A stretch of 64,000 bases of DNA from positions 162,217,333 through 162,281,332 of the forward strand of contig CM060681.1 of NCBI GenBank assembly GCA_030686995.1, read 5' to 3'. Below, in pieces: positions 23,701 through 36,133 of this stretch; the stretch's first letter is position 1; every line of letters starts with the position of its first letter. This DNA comes from Artemisia argyi (lineage: Eukaryota; Streptophyta; Magnoliopsida; Asterales; Asteraceae). The position numbers were made by a program, and so were the translations under genes. The notes under the pieces are model-generated. The model saw only the letters and a program-made list of their open reading frames with translations. It was not told where the DNA came from and made no database searches.

Positions 23701-25150
23701 TGATGCGTGGTTTTGCAACCTTGCAAAAGGTTTTACTTCTCAAGGGATGTTGAGAAGCTTACAATCCCCACCAGGCAGTGTACCTGACCGATGTAGTATA
23801 GTGAAGTGGCAAGTACCAAGGAATTGATCGTTCTCCACAGGGAATAGTGTTCGTTAGGATTGAAATTGATCTAACTAGGTCTAGAGGTGAGGGATGATTC
23901 TTTTTGTATTTTTTATATTTTATGAAAGCAAGTAAAATCTCGGATATTTGGAAGAGTGGGTGGAATTAGTTGCTAGTCAACTAACCCAAATAACTACTAA
24001 TGCAATAAAAATAAATTGACAATAAAATAAAATATGTAAACTATGAATGGAGAAAACGTGCTTACTTAGAATTCATTACTCCCTAGTTATCTTTCATTGA
24101 TTGATAAGCTTGTTACAATTGCGTGGGTGACGGGTTGAATTCCTTAATACCATTTGTGGGGCCGTGTACAATCTTCCCCAACTCTATAAGCTTCTATCTC
24201 TTCATATGGCGACACGTTAAGTATCCTTACCATGGCCTCCTTAATAGTTACTTATGCATTAAATACAACCATTAAAATCGTAGTACACATCCGATTCATG
24301 TTTCTTAAGACGTTCAAGCAAGTTACCGAATAGGAGATTAGCCAGTTTTCTTAAGCCTAACATCGATTATCAATCACCCAACAACAACTAATAACAAACC
24401 ATCAATCAATAATCAATAACTAGGTTTCATTACATCTAAGCAAACACAAATAAACATAGCCTAGCATGTTAAAAGAAAGATAAGCGTAAGATAGAATCAA
24501 ACAACCCATAGACATATTGAATGATTGATGGATTACTTAGCTTTAATTGAACATAGAAGAGACAAGGGTATGAAACCCTTAGAAACCTCTGAAATTCTTG
24601 TTAGGGTTATTCCACCAAAAGTTCCTCTCCAAAGTTACACACCAATGAATGAAAAATCAAAACTATATACAGATTTACAAGGGTGACGGCGTAACCTTTT
24701 GATGGTTGACGCCGTCATCTCGCCGCGGCTAAGGTTTCTTGTCACCCAATCCAACTTCTTGACGCCATCACTTTGTAGGAGTTCTGGGCTGTCACGCTTT
24801 AGAGAATACACGTGACGGCCTACTTCTGGTAAAGGGTGATGCCGTCACGTGCAAATACCCAAATTGTCTTTTGGCCCGTCAAGTGTAAATGTAATATCCA
24901 CTTCTTGTCATAAAGGCTAACGCCGTCACTTTAGAATAGGTGACGCCGTCAGGTGCAATTTTCAGCTTGGATTCTTGACTTGTCGTTTTCTTCACTTTTT
25001 GCTCCAAAACGTTCAAAATGCTTTGTTTTCCAGAATTCTCTTCAAAAGTACCTAAAATGACAAAAGAAACGATTTAGGGTAATAATTGATCATATTATCA
25101 CGACTTAAGGCTTAAATGACCCCTTAAAAGCGTAACAAATTTTGCATCAT
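23701..25150 (-). repeat. Solo LTR of the TGACGGCGTCA family
   Basis: Reverse complement of the LTR type found at 27467, 33838, 39571 and 52492: its right end corresponds to the LTR start, its left end reads TGATGCGTGG, and it shares blocks such as CTGGCAGA-less GGCTTAAG, CCAGGCAGTGTACCTGA and AGAATCATCCCTCACC (on the reverse strand). No internal element sequence borders either side. CAAAA flanks it (23696-23700 and 25151-25155), consistent with a 5-bp target duplication, although the right terminus then carries one extra T. It holds several GACGCCGTCA motifs (24680-24960). Confidence 0.75.
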
Positions 25151-25330
25151 CAAAATATATGCACCTTCATACATTTTTAGAAGTAAGGATATCCGTTTAT
25201 AATGATAATAGTATCGGTTTCTTTTTCCGTGTTCGGTCATTCATATATGCGTTTTTATAGGTCATAAACCAGACGATCACAAAGAGCCTTAGGTTTAGAA
25301 ATATGAGGTAAGCAACCATATTAACTTTAT

Positions 25331-25619
25331 GGGATAATTCCAAAAATGCCTCAGTTGACCAATGCTTTTGCTTTTCTAGACGGAATCTTTTGGTTTTGAT
25401 TTGTTAGACCAGGGCAATGTGTACTTTTTGAGCAACTAAAATATGCAAGTGATAAGTGTGAATTTACGGATTACAAGGTAGGGCAACTTGTGTACTTTTT
25501 GGGCAATTGGTATACTTTTGGGTAACTGGTGGCCTTCATGTCGGACAAGTGGATACACAAGGTTACTGGCCTAGAAAAGCAAAAGCATTAGGCAACTGGG
25601 GCATTTAGGGAATTATCCC
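25331..25619. mobile_element. Mutator-type MITE (289 bp)
   Basis: Arms of about 49 bp (25331-25379 and 25571-25619) are inverted copies with about five mismatches, both beginning GGGATAATTCC and sharing AATGCTTTTGCTTTTCTAG. An exact 9-bp duplication TAACTTTAT flanks it (25322-25330 and 25620-25628); 9 bp is the MULE signature. The interior has no ORF, so it depends on a transposase elsewhere. Confidence 0.92.
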
Positions 25620-25628
25620 TAACTTTAT

Positions 25629-26690
25629 TGATAAAAATACACCTCTTGCAAATCAAAATGACCAAGTCTATTACCGTTTTGCAATTATTATTGAATAAAT
25701 AATGTCAGATGAATGGAAAAAGTTTGACGAAAGAAATTTGAATTGATGGCGAAAGATGTCGTACTAATTGTTTTCTCATTGCAACTTCCATAGTATAAAA
25801 ATAAATAATTTAAAACTTTTGTTTGTGTATATTAGATAGAAATTTTACTTATTAGTAGGAAGAGAAAAATGAATTGAATAGAAAGCTCCAGAATCTAGAA
25901 AAGGAATGTGTGTTGAGGTTACATATACGTTAATTAACCCGTTTATGGATGACTAGGTTGATTCAAGTTACACATTGTTTCTAATGGCTCAAATAGGTAG
26001 ATATGAGCTAAAATCAAAATGGGTTGAACTTATCCTAAGGTTAGTTACAGTGGTGACCACAAACGACCTTGCCACATCGGCTTTCTCTCTCCGGAAACTT
26101 GACGACGACCAAGTTGCCACAGTGGCGACCAAGTTAATTTTCTTCTTATGAAAGTGGAAAAAAAAGTGTTTTATTTGTGCAAAAGTCGGTTAAGTAAATG
26201 AACTAGTTCGTCCAAATTGCCACCCACGACCGACCATGACCAAAACACCACAATGGGCCGACCGAAGTCAACCAATCGATCGACTAAGACGAGGTCCGAC
26301 CCACTGTGGGTAGCCTAAGTATAAGGGTCAATCTGGGGGTATCTCTTAGGGGTGAAAGGTGTATATTTGAGTTTAAATTATAACGGGTTGAAATTCGTCT
26401 AAAGTGAACTAAATGCGTATAACCTTCACATCAAAAAACATATTTTTTAAGACATTAAATATTTATAAGATATAAAAAAGAAAAAAGAAGCATTTTTTGG
26501 TTGGTCTGATTCCATCCATTTTGAGATGTAACAAAAAAACTACGTTGACCCATTACTCAATCTACACATTTGTCTACTTTATAATCAATAAACAACTAAT
26601 AATAAACCTCCATTTGGCAATTAACGGAACTAAAGAAGGAAGCTCAGCTGACAAGTCAACAGCCTATCAAGTTCATAGCATCATACAATA
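25629..26690. other. Unrecognised sequence, one possible old MITE
   Basis: AT-rich with no gene. At about 26036-26320 the left edge AAGGTTAGTTACAGTGG and the reverse complement of the right edge TTAGGCTACCCACAGTGG form a weak inverted repeat around a more GC-rich interior, which may be a decayed MITE; no target duplication was found. Confidence 0.3.
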
Positions 26691-26699
26691 GTCCAAGCT

Positions 26700-27466
26700 T
26701 GTCAAGCCAACAAAGCTCAAGCTGTATCAGAAGGCACAAGTATATTGTGGAACTGTCTAACGTAACTGTGTGTATAAGTAGATTGATAGCAGTGTTGTAG
26801 TGGTTCTGATAGTTGTACTGTACAAGTAGAATTAGCCTAATTTGACTTTTGTATTTTGACTTCTGTCCTATAAATGGGACTTTGTATTGTCATTTCCCGG
26901 TTAATAAGAAATAACCATTTTTCCCTCCAAATTCATTCTCTCAACTTTCTCAACATGGTATTAGAGCACCGCCAGCTCTCCGGTGGTGTAACCACCACCA
27001 ACAACTAACTCGGATCATCTCTAACAAACTTTGACCGCACAACAAACTTTGACCACCACTAAAACCACCATAACTGTCAAGAAACTATCATTTAGACCAC
27101 CAAAAAACCATCATTTTAATCACAATCACTTCTTCATCATTACCATCACATCAATTCATCATAAAACAACACAAATCATATCAAAATCAATCAAAACCAT
27201 CACAAAATTTCAAAACAGAAAATGGTAGGAAATTCTCAAGAAGCACCAAACTTACAAAACTCAAACACCACAGCAACCAGTGATGAAATCACTTCAAATC
27301 ATCCTCTATTCCTTCATAAACAGATCATTCAGGTCTTTTTTTGATCTCAAAGAAGTTGACTGGAACTGACAATTACAGTTCATTTGATCCTTTTTACAAA
27401 CCATACAACATTGGCCAAACATCCACCTTAATGCTAAACCACACATCTCAATCTCCAACCACTTAT
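26700..27466 (+). mobile_element. Copia element 5' end: LTR, primer site, start of gag
   Basis: An LTR-like region (start uncertain, near 26700) has a TATA box (CTATAAATGG near 26871), ends CTTTCTCA at 26952 and is followed by TGGTATTAGAGCACC (26956-26970), the initiator-tRNA-Met primer site with one change. The gag begins with ATG at 27222 and reads into SKKLTGTDNYSS, the conserved N-terminal motif of Ty1/copia gag, with frame slips. It stops abruptly where the TR-GAG LTR starts. It is plausibly the missing head of the copia body that resumes at 54084. Confidence 0.6.
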
Positions 27467-28897
27467 AATGATCCGTTTTTAGGGGGTCATTTAAGCCCGT
27501 AATTGAATTTACTTGATCAAATATTGCCCTAAATCGTTCCTTTTGTGATTTTAGGTACTTTTTGAGTGAATTATGGAAAAGGAAGCATTTTGGACGTTTT
27601 TGGAGCATAAAAGTGAAGAAAACGACAAAGTCTTAACTTTCCTTGCTGGGAACAGTACCTGACGGCGTCAACAAATTCTACATGACGTCGTCAAGAGTAA
27701 AACAAGAGGTGAAGTGGATAAAGTACGTGACGGTCCAGAGAGTTTTTACACTAGGGCATGACGGCGTCACCATAGGCCGTCATGGTCCCTTTACACGTGA
27801 CGGCCCAGAGGAAAATTGCTCTTGACGGCGTCAGATCTGGATCTAGGCAATCCGATATCATTATGGGCGGCGATCTGACGGCGTCAGATTTTTCTTCTTG
27901 ACGCCGTCACGTTGGAAAATCTATATATAGGTTTGTAATTTTCATTCATAAAGAGAGGAAAATTAGAGGAATAACTTGGAGAAACCCTAGCACGATTTTA
28001 TCAGTATTTTCAAGGGTTTTTACCCTTTAAAACTTTTCATGTTCAATTAAGATAAGTATCCTTTCAATTCATTCAATATGTCTATGTGTTGTTTGAATAT
28101 ATCTTACGCTTGTCTTGATTTTAACATGCTAGGCTAGATCTCTTGTGTGTTTGCTTAGATGTAGTGAAACCTAGATGTTGATTATGGGTTGATTGCTTGT
28201 TTATAATTGTTACAGATGAATGATTTCTTTGTTAGGCTTAAGAAAACTGGCAGACTTCTACAGGGTAACTTGCTTGAACGTCTAAAGAAACATGAACCAA
28301 TGCGTACTAGGTTTTTATGGTTGTATTTAATGCATGAGCGAATTCTAATGATCCCATGTTAGGAGCTTCTTGCAGGCTCGACATAGGAGTGAAGTAGGAG
28401 CTTATAGAGTTGGGGAAGTACGTACGCCACCCTACAATTGGTATTAAGGAATATAACCCGTCATCCACGCAATTGTAACAAACTATCAACCTGTAAAAGA
28501 TACCTAGGGAGTAATGAAATCTAAGTAAACACAATTTTCTCATTTATTGTTCACACCACTAGTTTAATTAGCTTTATTTACATTTTTGTTATTTTATTTT
28601 GATTGCATCTTTAGTTATTGGGTTAGTTGAATAGCAACTAATTCCGCCCACTCTTCCAAAACCTGAGATTTTAATTGCTTTTATAAGAATATAAAAATAC
28701 AAAAAGAATCATCCCTCACCTCTAGACTTAATTTTTAGGCTTTCTAATCCTAGCGACACTATTCCTGAGTTGAACGATCAATCCCCCGGTACTTGTCACT
28801 ATACTATACTACAACGATCAGGTACACTGCCTGGTGGGGGTTGTAAGCTTCTCAAGATCCCTTGAGAGGTAAAGCCTGGTGCAATTCCCACGCATCA
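27467..28897 (+). repeat. TR-GAG 1, 5' LTR (left end truncated)
   Basis: Begins AATGATCCGTTTTTAGG, 13 bases inside the family start TGATGAGGCG, and ends CCCACGCATCA. The U3 region carries many TGACGGCGTCA palindromes and half-sites (27660-27915) directly upstream of TATA box CTATATATAG (27920). Confidence 0.9.
27660..27915 (+). promoter_or_regulatory. Array of TGACGGCGTCA palindromes upstream of TATA
   Basis: At least five full palindromes (TGACGGCGTCA, TGACGTCGTCA, TGACGCCGTCA) and several TGACG or CGTCA half-sites lie in 255 bp just before the TATA box. TGACG is the core bound by TGA-class bZIP factors (as-1-like). The same arrangement recurs in the sister LTRs at 34044-34295, 39777-40028 and, diverged, 52697-52860. 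A regulatory role is inference. Confidence 0.55.
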
Positions 28898-28899
28898 AG

Positions 28900-28922
28900 T
28901 TTTTGGCGCCACAGCCCGGGGA
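28900..28922 (+). other. Primer binding site of TR-GAG 1
   Basis: TTTTTGGCGCC immediately after the LTR matches the tRNA-Asp-type site. The second half (ACAGCCCGGGGA) departs from the GTTGCTGGGGA form seen in copy 2 (41017-41038). Confidence 0.8.
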
Positions 28923-29067
28923 ATAGTTATTGTCTAGGTTAGGATTTCTTTTAATTAGGTCTACTTGCTAGAATCCTTTCTAGTAAGATTTTATTATTAT
29001 TTTTAGGTTTTCTTTAGTCTATCTTATTTCTTCGTGCCTCTGTTCGTAATCTTTACCATCCGACATC

Positions 29068-31241
29068 ATGGAAGGTGGTAACATCTTTGAACCCATCAAC
29101 CCACCAAAACAAGACAAACCACAAAATGCACTACTAGCAAACCAACCTCTTAGGCCCTGAACCCTAGGAGAGTATTCCCGTCTAAGCCACCAAGGCTATC
29201 GAAACACTATTGAGCTCACCCAAGGAGCCAATGTGTCCTCCTTGCGATCCGACACCATCCGGTTGGTGCAAAGCAAATGTGCATTCCATGGACTTCGTTC
29301 CGAAGATCCTAACCAACATCTCAAGGACTTCCTTAAAATCATAGATTCTATAGACCTTGATGTTACAACTAGAGAGTCGCCCGATTACGCCTATTCCAAT
29401 TCTCTCTACGTGATCAAGCTAGTCAATGGCTTGAACGTTCACCCGCGGGATCCATCACCTCATGGGATGATCTCACCACTCGTTTCCTTGCTCAATTTTT
29501 CCCACCGGGGAGAACTACCAAGCTTAGAAATGATATCTTGGTGTTCCAACAACGTCAAGGTGAAACTCTATATGAAGCATGGACTCGTTTCAAGGACTTA
29601 CTCCAAAAAGTCCCTCATCATTGCATATATCTTTGGCTCCAAGTCCAAATCTTCTATGACCATATCGATCTCTCCACAAGGCGAACCATTGACCAATCGG
29701 CCAGTGGTAAGCTACGTGATCTAAGTGCGGAAGAATCATGGGAACTCATAGAAGATCTTGCTCTCTATGACAACGAAAGTTGGAATGATCCCTGTGATTT
29801 TAACAAAACAGTCAGGGCAATATCTTTGCCTTCAAATAATTCTAGCACTCTCGACCCTAGGATCATGGAACTTGAGGACCAAGTCAAGTTTCTCATGAAA
29901 TCTTACGAAGCTTCTAAACCTTCAAGCCAAGTGAACAAAATTACTTCTTCATGCGAATTATGTAGTGGTCCCTATGACACTCGTGATTGCATGGAGCTCC
30001 CCGGAATAGCTTTTGCGGACTACGCATCTTCGCGTACCGATGAAGCGGGAGATAAGTGGTACACTTTCAAACCCGCGCCAAACCCTTACGGTGATTCCTA
30101 CAACCCTTCTTGGAAAAATCACCCGAACCTTAGGTGGAAACAAAACCAAAACAATTCTTCCAATCCGCCTAATCGTTACTAACCAAATGGTCCACCCTCC
30201 AACCGTACTTTCAACAACAATCCTTCTAATAACTATGGTAGTACCAATAATCTTGAAGGATTGATGTCCAAGTTTATGACATCTCAAGAAGCTCGCATAG
30301 CTAATTTTGAAACCGAATTCAATCAACAACAAACGGAGATGACCAATAAGATTGACAACCTGTTGAAAGCCCTCAACAACCAAGCGCTAACTACACCTAG
30401 GAAGGACACTAGGGACGCAAATAGCAGAATCCAAATTAAGGACCCCTCGTCTTCCAAACACGCCCACTTTGTCAATGTTGTCACTATTAGGACAAAAGAT
30501 AAGGATATAGAAGAAAGTGATAAGGATGAAGTTGGAATAGAAACCGAGACTAGGGATGAAATTAAGGAAGTTGAGGTTAATAAGGGAGAAAAGTTAGAGG
30601 AAGTAGAAAACGTAGAAGAGTACTTTGATAAGTTGCCCACCAAGGAAGAACGGGAATATCACAATGATTTATTCAATGATCCCGAGACACCATATATCCT
30701 TGGTTCACCCCTTATTAAAGTAGGTGATCCCTCTAACATCAACATACCATGCAACATTGGGCATATGCATGTATGGAAAGCTTATATCGATCCTAGGTCT
30801 CCTATAAACATCATGACTAGGACTAATTATAATTAGGTAATGAAGAAGCAACTTGGTTATAGGATGATGCCCAGCAAGAACTTGATAAGTAATTTTGTAG
30901 GAAGAGTGAAAGGATTGCATGTGATTGTTGGAAACTTCACTTATGAGACCGAATTTGTGATAGTGGAGGATACTCGTCCGGTGATAGATGATTGCCTAAG
31001 TCAAGTAGTGTTCGGAAAACCATTCGTTGAGACCTCTAAGATGAGTTATGATCCAACTCTAGGGATAGTTAGATTCAAGGAAGAGAATGATGAGATTGCT
31101 TACCAAATGCCCTATGAGATTGAACAATACCGCCTCCTATCAAACATAGAAAAGGAACCCAAACAAGCGGTTTACTATAGGAATGATGAGGATAAACGTA
31201 GAGGAGTAGAGTATGTTATGAATAGAATACTTGGTTTCTAA
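29068..31241 (+). pseudogene. TR-GAG 1 gag and protease-like polyprotein
   Basis: From ATG 29068 (MEGGNIFEPINPP) through broken frames. The gag core (FHGLRSEDPNQHLKDF, FQQRQGETLYEAWTRFKDLL, WLQVQIFYDHI) spans about 29230-29800. A zinc-knuckle-like CELCSGPYDTRDC follows with Tyr where His is expected. An acidic stretch (30480-30620) precedes the protease-like part: AYIDPRSPINIMTR at 30779, then VIDDCLSQVVFGKPFVE (30982-31030). Damage: TGA at about 29159 where the sister copy has CGA, a one-base loss near 29370, a stop after NPPNRY (30181) and TAG after MTRTNYN (about 30835). Nothing resembling polymerase or integrase follows. Confidence 0.8.
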
Positions 31242-33174
31242 AAAGAATGTTTGCAACTAGGTCTGGAGTACAAAACTAATATAGGAGATGACCTAGAAAG
31301 TGAAACCAACGATGAGGTCACGTAATTGCCCATGACCTTGAGTCTAGCTACAAGACTCGTAAATAAAGAAAAGCGCTTCTTGGGAGGCAACCCATGCTTT
31401 ATGTGATTTTTATTTGTTTGATTGTTATTTGTTTCCGTATGCATGCTTTATTTTTATTGTTGGTAGATCATGTTTCAAAAGTAAAAATGGTGAAAATACT
31501 TTACTTTGTCGTTTGAATTCGTCCTAACTTCATCCAAAGGTATTTCGCAAAAGACAAGTGTAAGGGGAAACCCCAAATTTGTTTTTAAGAAACAAAAATT
31601 GATCTTGATTTTCCACAATATTAAATGGACATGTATATTCATATTTGTTAGAGTCAAATGCTTGTATCGAGTCATAATGATGTTTTGTAGGATTTTCCAG
31701 GAAGTAGGACATACGTTTTTCCAGATATTTTCCTGAAACTTAACGTAAGGATTTCTGCAGATCACTTCTGACGGCGACAGGAATTAATTCCTGACGGCGT
31801 CATGTGTAAAATTCTGGAAATTTTGCTAGTTTTGTTTTTCTAACAGAGTCTTCAAGTTTTTGTTAATTCTTTAGTTTTATAAACTCCAGGAATATGCAAA
31901 CATTCATTCCACAAGCATTATATCTTACTTTGTTTTCTAGGATTTATTAGTATATATAGATTGCCGCCGATTTTATACGAGGTTGCCTTGTTGGTTTTCT
32001 CAGGTTTAACATGTTATGTATGACAAGAAGATGATTTATATTTCTGGAAGAGAAGCTTTGACTGTTCATTTTCTTGGAGGAAGATCTAACCTTGTTACCG
32101 CACTATCCACATCAAACGAATCAGGGGAGTATTTGCTTTCATTCTTTTACCTGTTTTACTTTTACATTCTTTAATTGAACATTGGGGACAATGTTCATCC
32201 TAAGTGTAAGGGGAGGGTAAATGATGATACCTTATAGGATACACTTTCACTTGAGTTTGTTTGTTTGATGGTAGGTGTAATAAAACTATGAGAAATACTT
32301 GTTAGTGTAATTTTAGCGCCAAATTTAAATTTTTTTACAACATTTAGGAGTGAAACTTTAGCCATAGCAAGCGTCTCATGGATAGGAGTCGTATGACTAG
32401 AACAAAACCGTACTATTCAGAAAAATTTTCCACCAAAATATGTGAGGTTCGCCTTTAGATTTGATAGGAAAAGCATTTATTATTAGTGCTTATGAGTGTA
32501 CCGGTAGAATTTAGATTCTAGAACTTGCGTTAGTGATGCAGCCCGAGACCGCTAGTGAGACTACATTCGTGTAGTAGGATTTACTACATGATAAGAGGCA
32601 TTAGGATCACCCTTGTGTTAAACTCGTATCATAATTACTTGACCATTTAAGTCATATTACTTGGCTAGTAAAGTCAACTAATTTTTCCCACACCTTAGCG
32701 TTGTACTCATTTTTAATACACGAAACCCTAGTACACCCCTCCGAGCCTATCTTTTCGTTTCTAACTTTAAGCATTTTACTTAAAGGAAGAATTTGTTACA
32801 ACCCACTTAAATGTACACCCAAATCGCCTTAGCCTTCCGTGTATGCACTCATATTTAGTACATTATTGTTATTTTTTAAACCCTTAGTTAATTATCTAAT
32901 TGATTACATGGTTGCTAAGTCGAGTCATATCCTTGTACATATTGTTTTGGGACGATTGGCACTCATGGGTAAAGTACTTGTGTTATGGACTAATGGGGAA
33001 GACATCATATTATTACCCCCATATGTGCGTTAATCTTAAAAGTACTCCAAGTGTTTTGATTATCTTGATTCGAGTTATTAGATTAGTTTATTGTAAAGTA
33101 TGTAAAAATTCAAGTGTAAGGGGAATGTTTATTCCCTATGATGTATTATTTTGGATGGTATGGTAAAAGTGTAT

Positions 33175-33222
<48 letters not shown>

Positions 33223-33837
33223 GAAAAATTAAGAAAAAGAGAAGAGAAAAATAGAAAAAAGAAAAGAGAGAAAAAAAACATACGGGCTATCATCCGGTTT
33301 CATTCTATGTTTGTTTTATGTTTGTTTTTATTTTTCATTTATTAGCTTAAGTCGAGTCTAGTCTTGGCTTAGCAACGCCATATTGTACATGTAATTAACC
33401 AAGATGATTAACTCACCACCAGTAAAGATTGCCATTATCCAACAAATCCGTGTATTCCATATCCCTACACCTAACGGTATAACCCTTTGGAAGACCTCTT
33501 TGATAGTTTATCCTAGGTGCTTACGCCATTTGGTGAAGGTTTGATCCTTTCCCAAGCCTATAGTAATCAATTTTGCTATGACAGGTAGTGAGAGATGTTT
33601 TCCATTTTCGTATTGTGATATATATATATATATTTATTACACCCGAGAGATGTGAGTATCTAAACATTATTTGTGAGGTGCTAGTGTATGACCTCCGTGC
33701 TTGTCTTTGGTCTTTAGTGGAACGATTATTTGTTGTAATTACTTTTATATTAGTGTTAAATGACCCCTAACTTGTATTTTGATTAGAATAAAAGCGCATT
33801 TGCTTGAGGACAAGCAAATCTCAAGTGTAAGGGTATA
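31242..33837 (+). other. Long noncoding 3' region of TR-GAG 1
   Basis: No coding potential. It opens with TTGGGAGGCAACCCATGC (31378-31395), a motif I associate with the end of coding in Athila/Tat-type elements, and includes GGGGACAATGTTCATCC (32184-32200). AAGTGTAAGGG occurs three times: 32202, 33113 and 33823, the last being the polypurine tract that abuts the 3' LTR. An uninterrupted A run of over 40 bases is at 33177-33220. Confidence 0.7.
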
Positions 33838-35280
33838 TGATGAGGCGAAAAATGATCAGTTTTTAGGGGGTCATTTAAGCCGGGAATTGAATTTATTTGA
33901 TCAAATATTGCCCTAAATCGTTTCTTTTGTGATTTTAGGTACTTTTGGAGTGAATTATGGAAAAGGAAGCATTTTGGACGTTTTTGAAGCATAAAAGTGA
34001 AGAAAACGGCAAAGTCTTAATTTTCCTTGCTGGAAACAGTACCTGACGGCGTCACCAAATTCTACATGACGGCGTCAAGAGTAAAACAAATGGTGAAGTG
34101 GATAAAGTACGTGACGGTCCAGAGAGTTTTTACACTAGGGCATGACGGCGTCACCATAGGCCATCATGGTCCCTTTACACGTGACGGCCCAGAGAAAAAT
34201 TGCTCTTGACGGCGTCAGATCTGGATCTAGGCAATCCGATATCATTATGGGCGGCGAGTTGACGGCGTCAGATTTCTCTTCTTGACGCCGTCACGTTGGA
34301 TAATCTATATATAGTTTTGTAATTCTCATTCATAAAGAGAGGACAATTATAGGGATAACTTGGAGAAACCCTAACACGATTTTATCAGTATTTTCAAGGG
34401 TTTTTACCCTTTGAAACCTTACATGTTCAATTAAGATAAGTATCATTTCAATTCATTCAATATGTCTATGTTTTTTTTGAATATATCTTACGCTTGTCTT
34501 GATTTTAACATGCTAGGCTAGATCTCTCGTGTGTTTGCTTAGATGTAGTGAAACCTAGATGTTGATTATGGGCTGATTGCTTGTTTATAGTTGTTATGGA
34601 TGAATGATTTCGATGTTAGGCTTAAGAAAACTGGCAGACTTCCATAGGGTAACTTGCTTGAACGTCTTAAGAAACATGAACCAATGCGTACTAGGTTTTT
34701 ATGGTTGTATTTAATGCATGAGCGAATTCTAATGATCCCATGTTAGGAGCTTCTTGCAGGTTCGACATAGGAGTGAAGTAGGAGCTTATATAGTTGGGGA
34801 AGTACGTACGCTACCCCACAATTGGTATTAAGGAATATAACCCGTCATCCACGCAATTGTAACAAACTATCAACCTGTAAAAGATATCTAGGGAGTAATG
34901 AAATCTAAGTAAACATAATTTTCTCATTTATTGTTCACACCACTAGTTTAATTAACTTTATTTACATTTTTTTTATTTATTTTGATTGCTTCTTTAGTTA
35001 TTGGGTTAGTTGAATAGCAACTAATTCCGCCCACTCTTCGAAAACCCGAGATTTTAATTGCCTTTATAAAGAAATAAAAATACAAAAAGAATCATCCCTC
35101 ACCTCTAGACTTAATTTTTAGGCTTTCTAATCCAAGCGACACTATTCCTGAGTTGAACGATCAATCCCCCGGTACTTGTCACTATACTATACTACAACGA
35201 TTAGGTACACTGCCTGGTGGGGGTTGTAAGCTTCTCGAGATCCCTTGAGAGGTAAAGCCTGGTGCAATTCCCACGCATCA
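33838..35280 (+). repeat. TR-GAG 1, 3' LTR
   Basis: Starts TGATGAGGCG after the polypurine tract and ends CCCACGCATCA. It matches the 5' LTR closely, with scattered substitutions, and has the same palindrome array and TATA box (34303). The sequence beyond 35280 belongs to a SIRE-like copia element, not to the copia found left of the 5' LTR. Confidence 0.92.
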
Positions 35281-36133
35281 CGTCCATATCACCAGAATGA
35301 TTCTCTCCACATTGCCACGGACAAGCAAAAGTTCCGTGAAGAAATAAACCAAATTCATGATCTTAGTGATCTCCTTGCTATGCATCTTGCACAACGCAAC
35401 AAAGGGCAACCTCCATCATCACCCTATTCAAATTGCTTACCTCACTCTCTCAACATGGATCAAGTTACAAATCACACACACTATTTCCTTTGTTGCATCT
35501 TCCTTCAAAAACAAATCCTCTACTTGAGTGAAGATATTTCTTGGATTGAATATCTTCTCACTCGTCCTCATCCAATACCACCCTTGACACGATACAACAT
35601 CGTGAGATCCACCTCTTCCGCTCCATACCCTATTCCATATCCTTCTCCATCAAACAACTAAGCTTTATGCTTATGCACCCCTCAACCAAATAAAACACTC
35701 AACCATGGGTTACAAGCAAGTCCAAGAGCTCTCTTTGGCAAATTTAGGACTATGTTGTTTCTTTTATTTTATTGTAATCAATATGCTTCTAGCATATTGA
35801 ATGTTGTAATGATGTTCATTTCTTAGATCATCCTAAATGCTTGAATGAATCTATTTTTGTTTGCTTTGCATATATATGTCTTGTATTATTCACATATTTT
35901 TTTGTAGCCAAGCATTCCATAGCTCGTTTGCTTGGTGCTCTCAAATGAGGGGGAGCACACATCAAGGGGGAGCTTTCTACCCATTTAACTTCTTTTATGA
36001 AGCTTAATCGGCATAACCTTTTTGATTTTACAAAAAGGGGGAGAAGAGAATATTAAACTCTAAATACTTGTATAAAAATTACTTTTTAGACCTAATGAGT
36101 TTAAGGTTTTGTAATCATCAAAAAGGGGGAGAT
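35281..36133 (+). pseudogene. SIRE-like 3' internal region (possible envelope-like ORF end)
   Basis: An open frame runs from the TR-GAG LTR edge to 35661, reading REEINQIHDLSDLLAMHLAQ then a Pro/Ser-rich tail; SIRE elements often carry an extra envelope-like ORF here, but I cannot confirm homology. Noncoding sequence follows with GGGGGAG-type purine tracts at about 35949, 36036 and 36121, the last directly before the LTR. Confidence 0.5.

Larger units (their letters stand above)
27467..35280 (+). mobile_element. TR-GAG-like gypsy element 1 (gag-protease only)
   Basis: Two direct LTRs (27467-28897 and 33838-35280) enclose a tRNA-Asp-type primer site, gag, a protease-like region and 2.6 kb of noncoding DNA ending in a polypurine tract. 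No reverse transcriptase, RNase H or integrase is present, so it would need enzymes in trans. Gag and protease resemble proteins that are very common in Asteraceae genome annotation (often misnamed 'MAK10-like'). The 5' LTR lacks its first 13 bases, implying a deletion at the left edge, and no target duplication can be read. Confidence 0.8.

Noticed and set aside
23701..25150. Tandem inverted GACGCCGTCA motifs considered as a CRISPR-like or operator array
   Set aside because: Spacing is irregular and the sequence belongs to an LTR family seen four more times in the window.
26036..26320. Possible MITE with GTTACAGTGG / CCACTGTGGG ends
   Set aside because: Terminal repeats match poorly and no target duplication was found; only mentioned as a weak possibility.
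33151..33345. Poly-lysine ORF
   Set aside because: Translation of a homopolymeric A run in the TR-GAG noncoding region.
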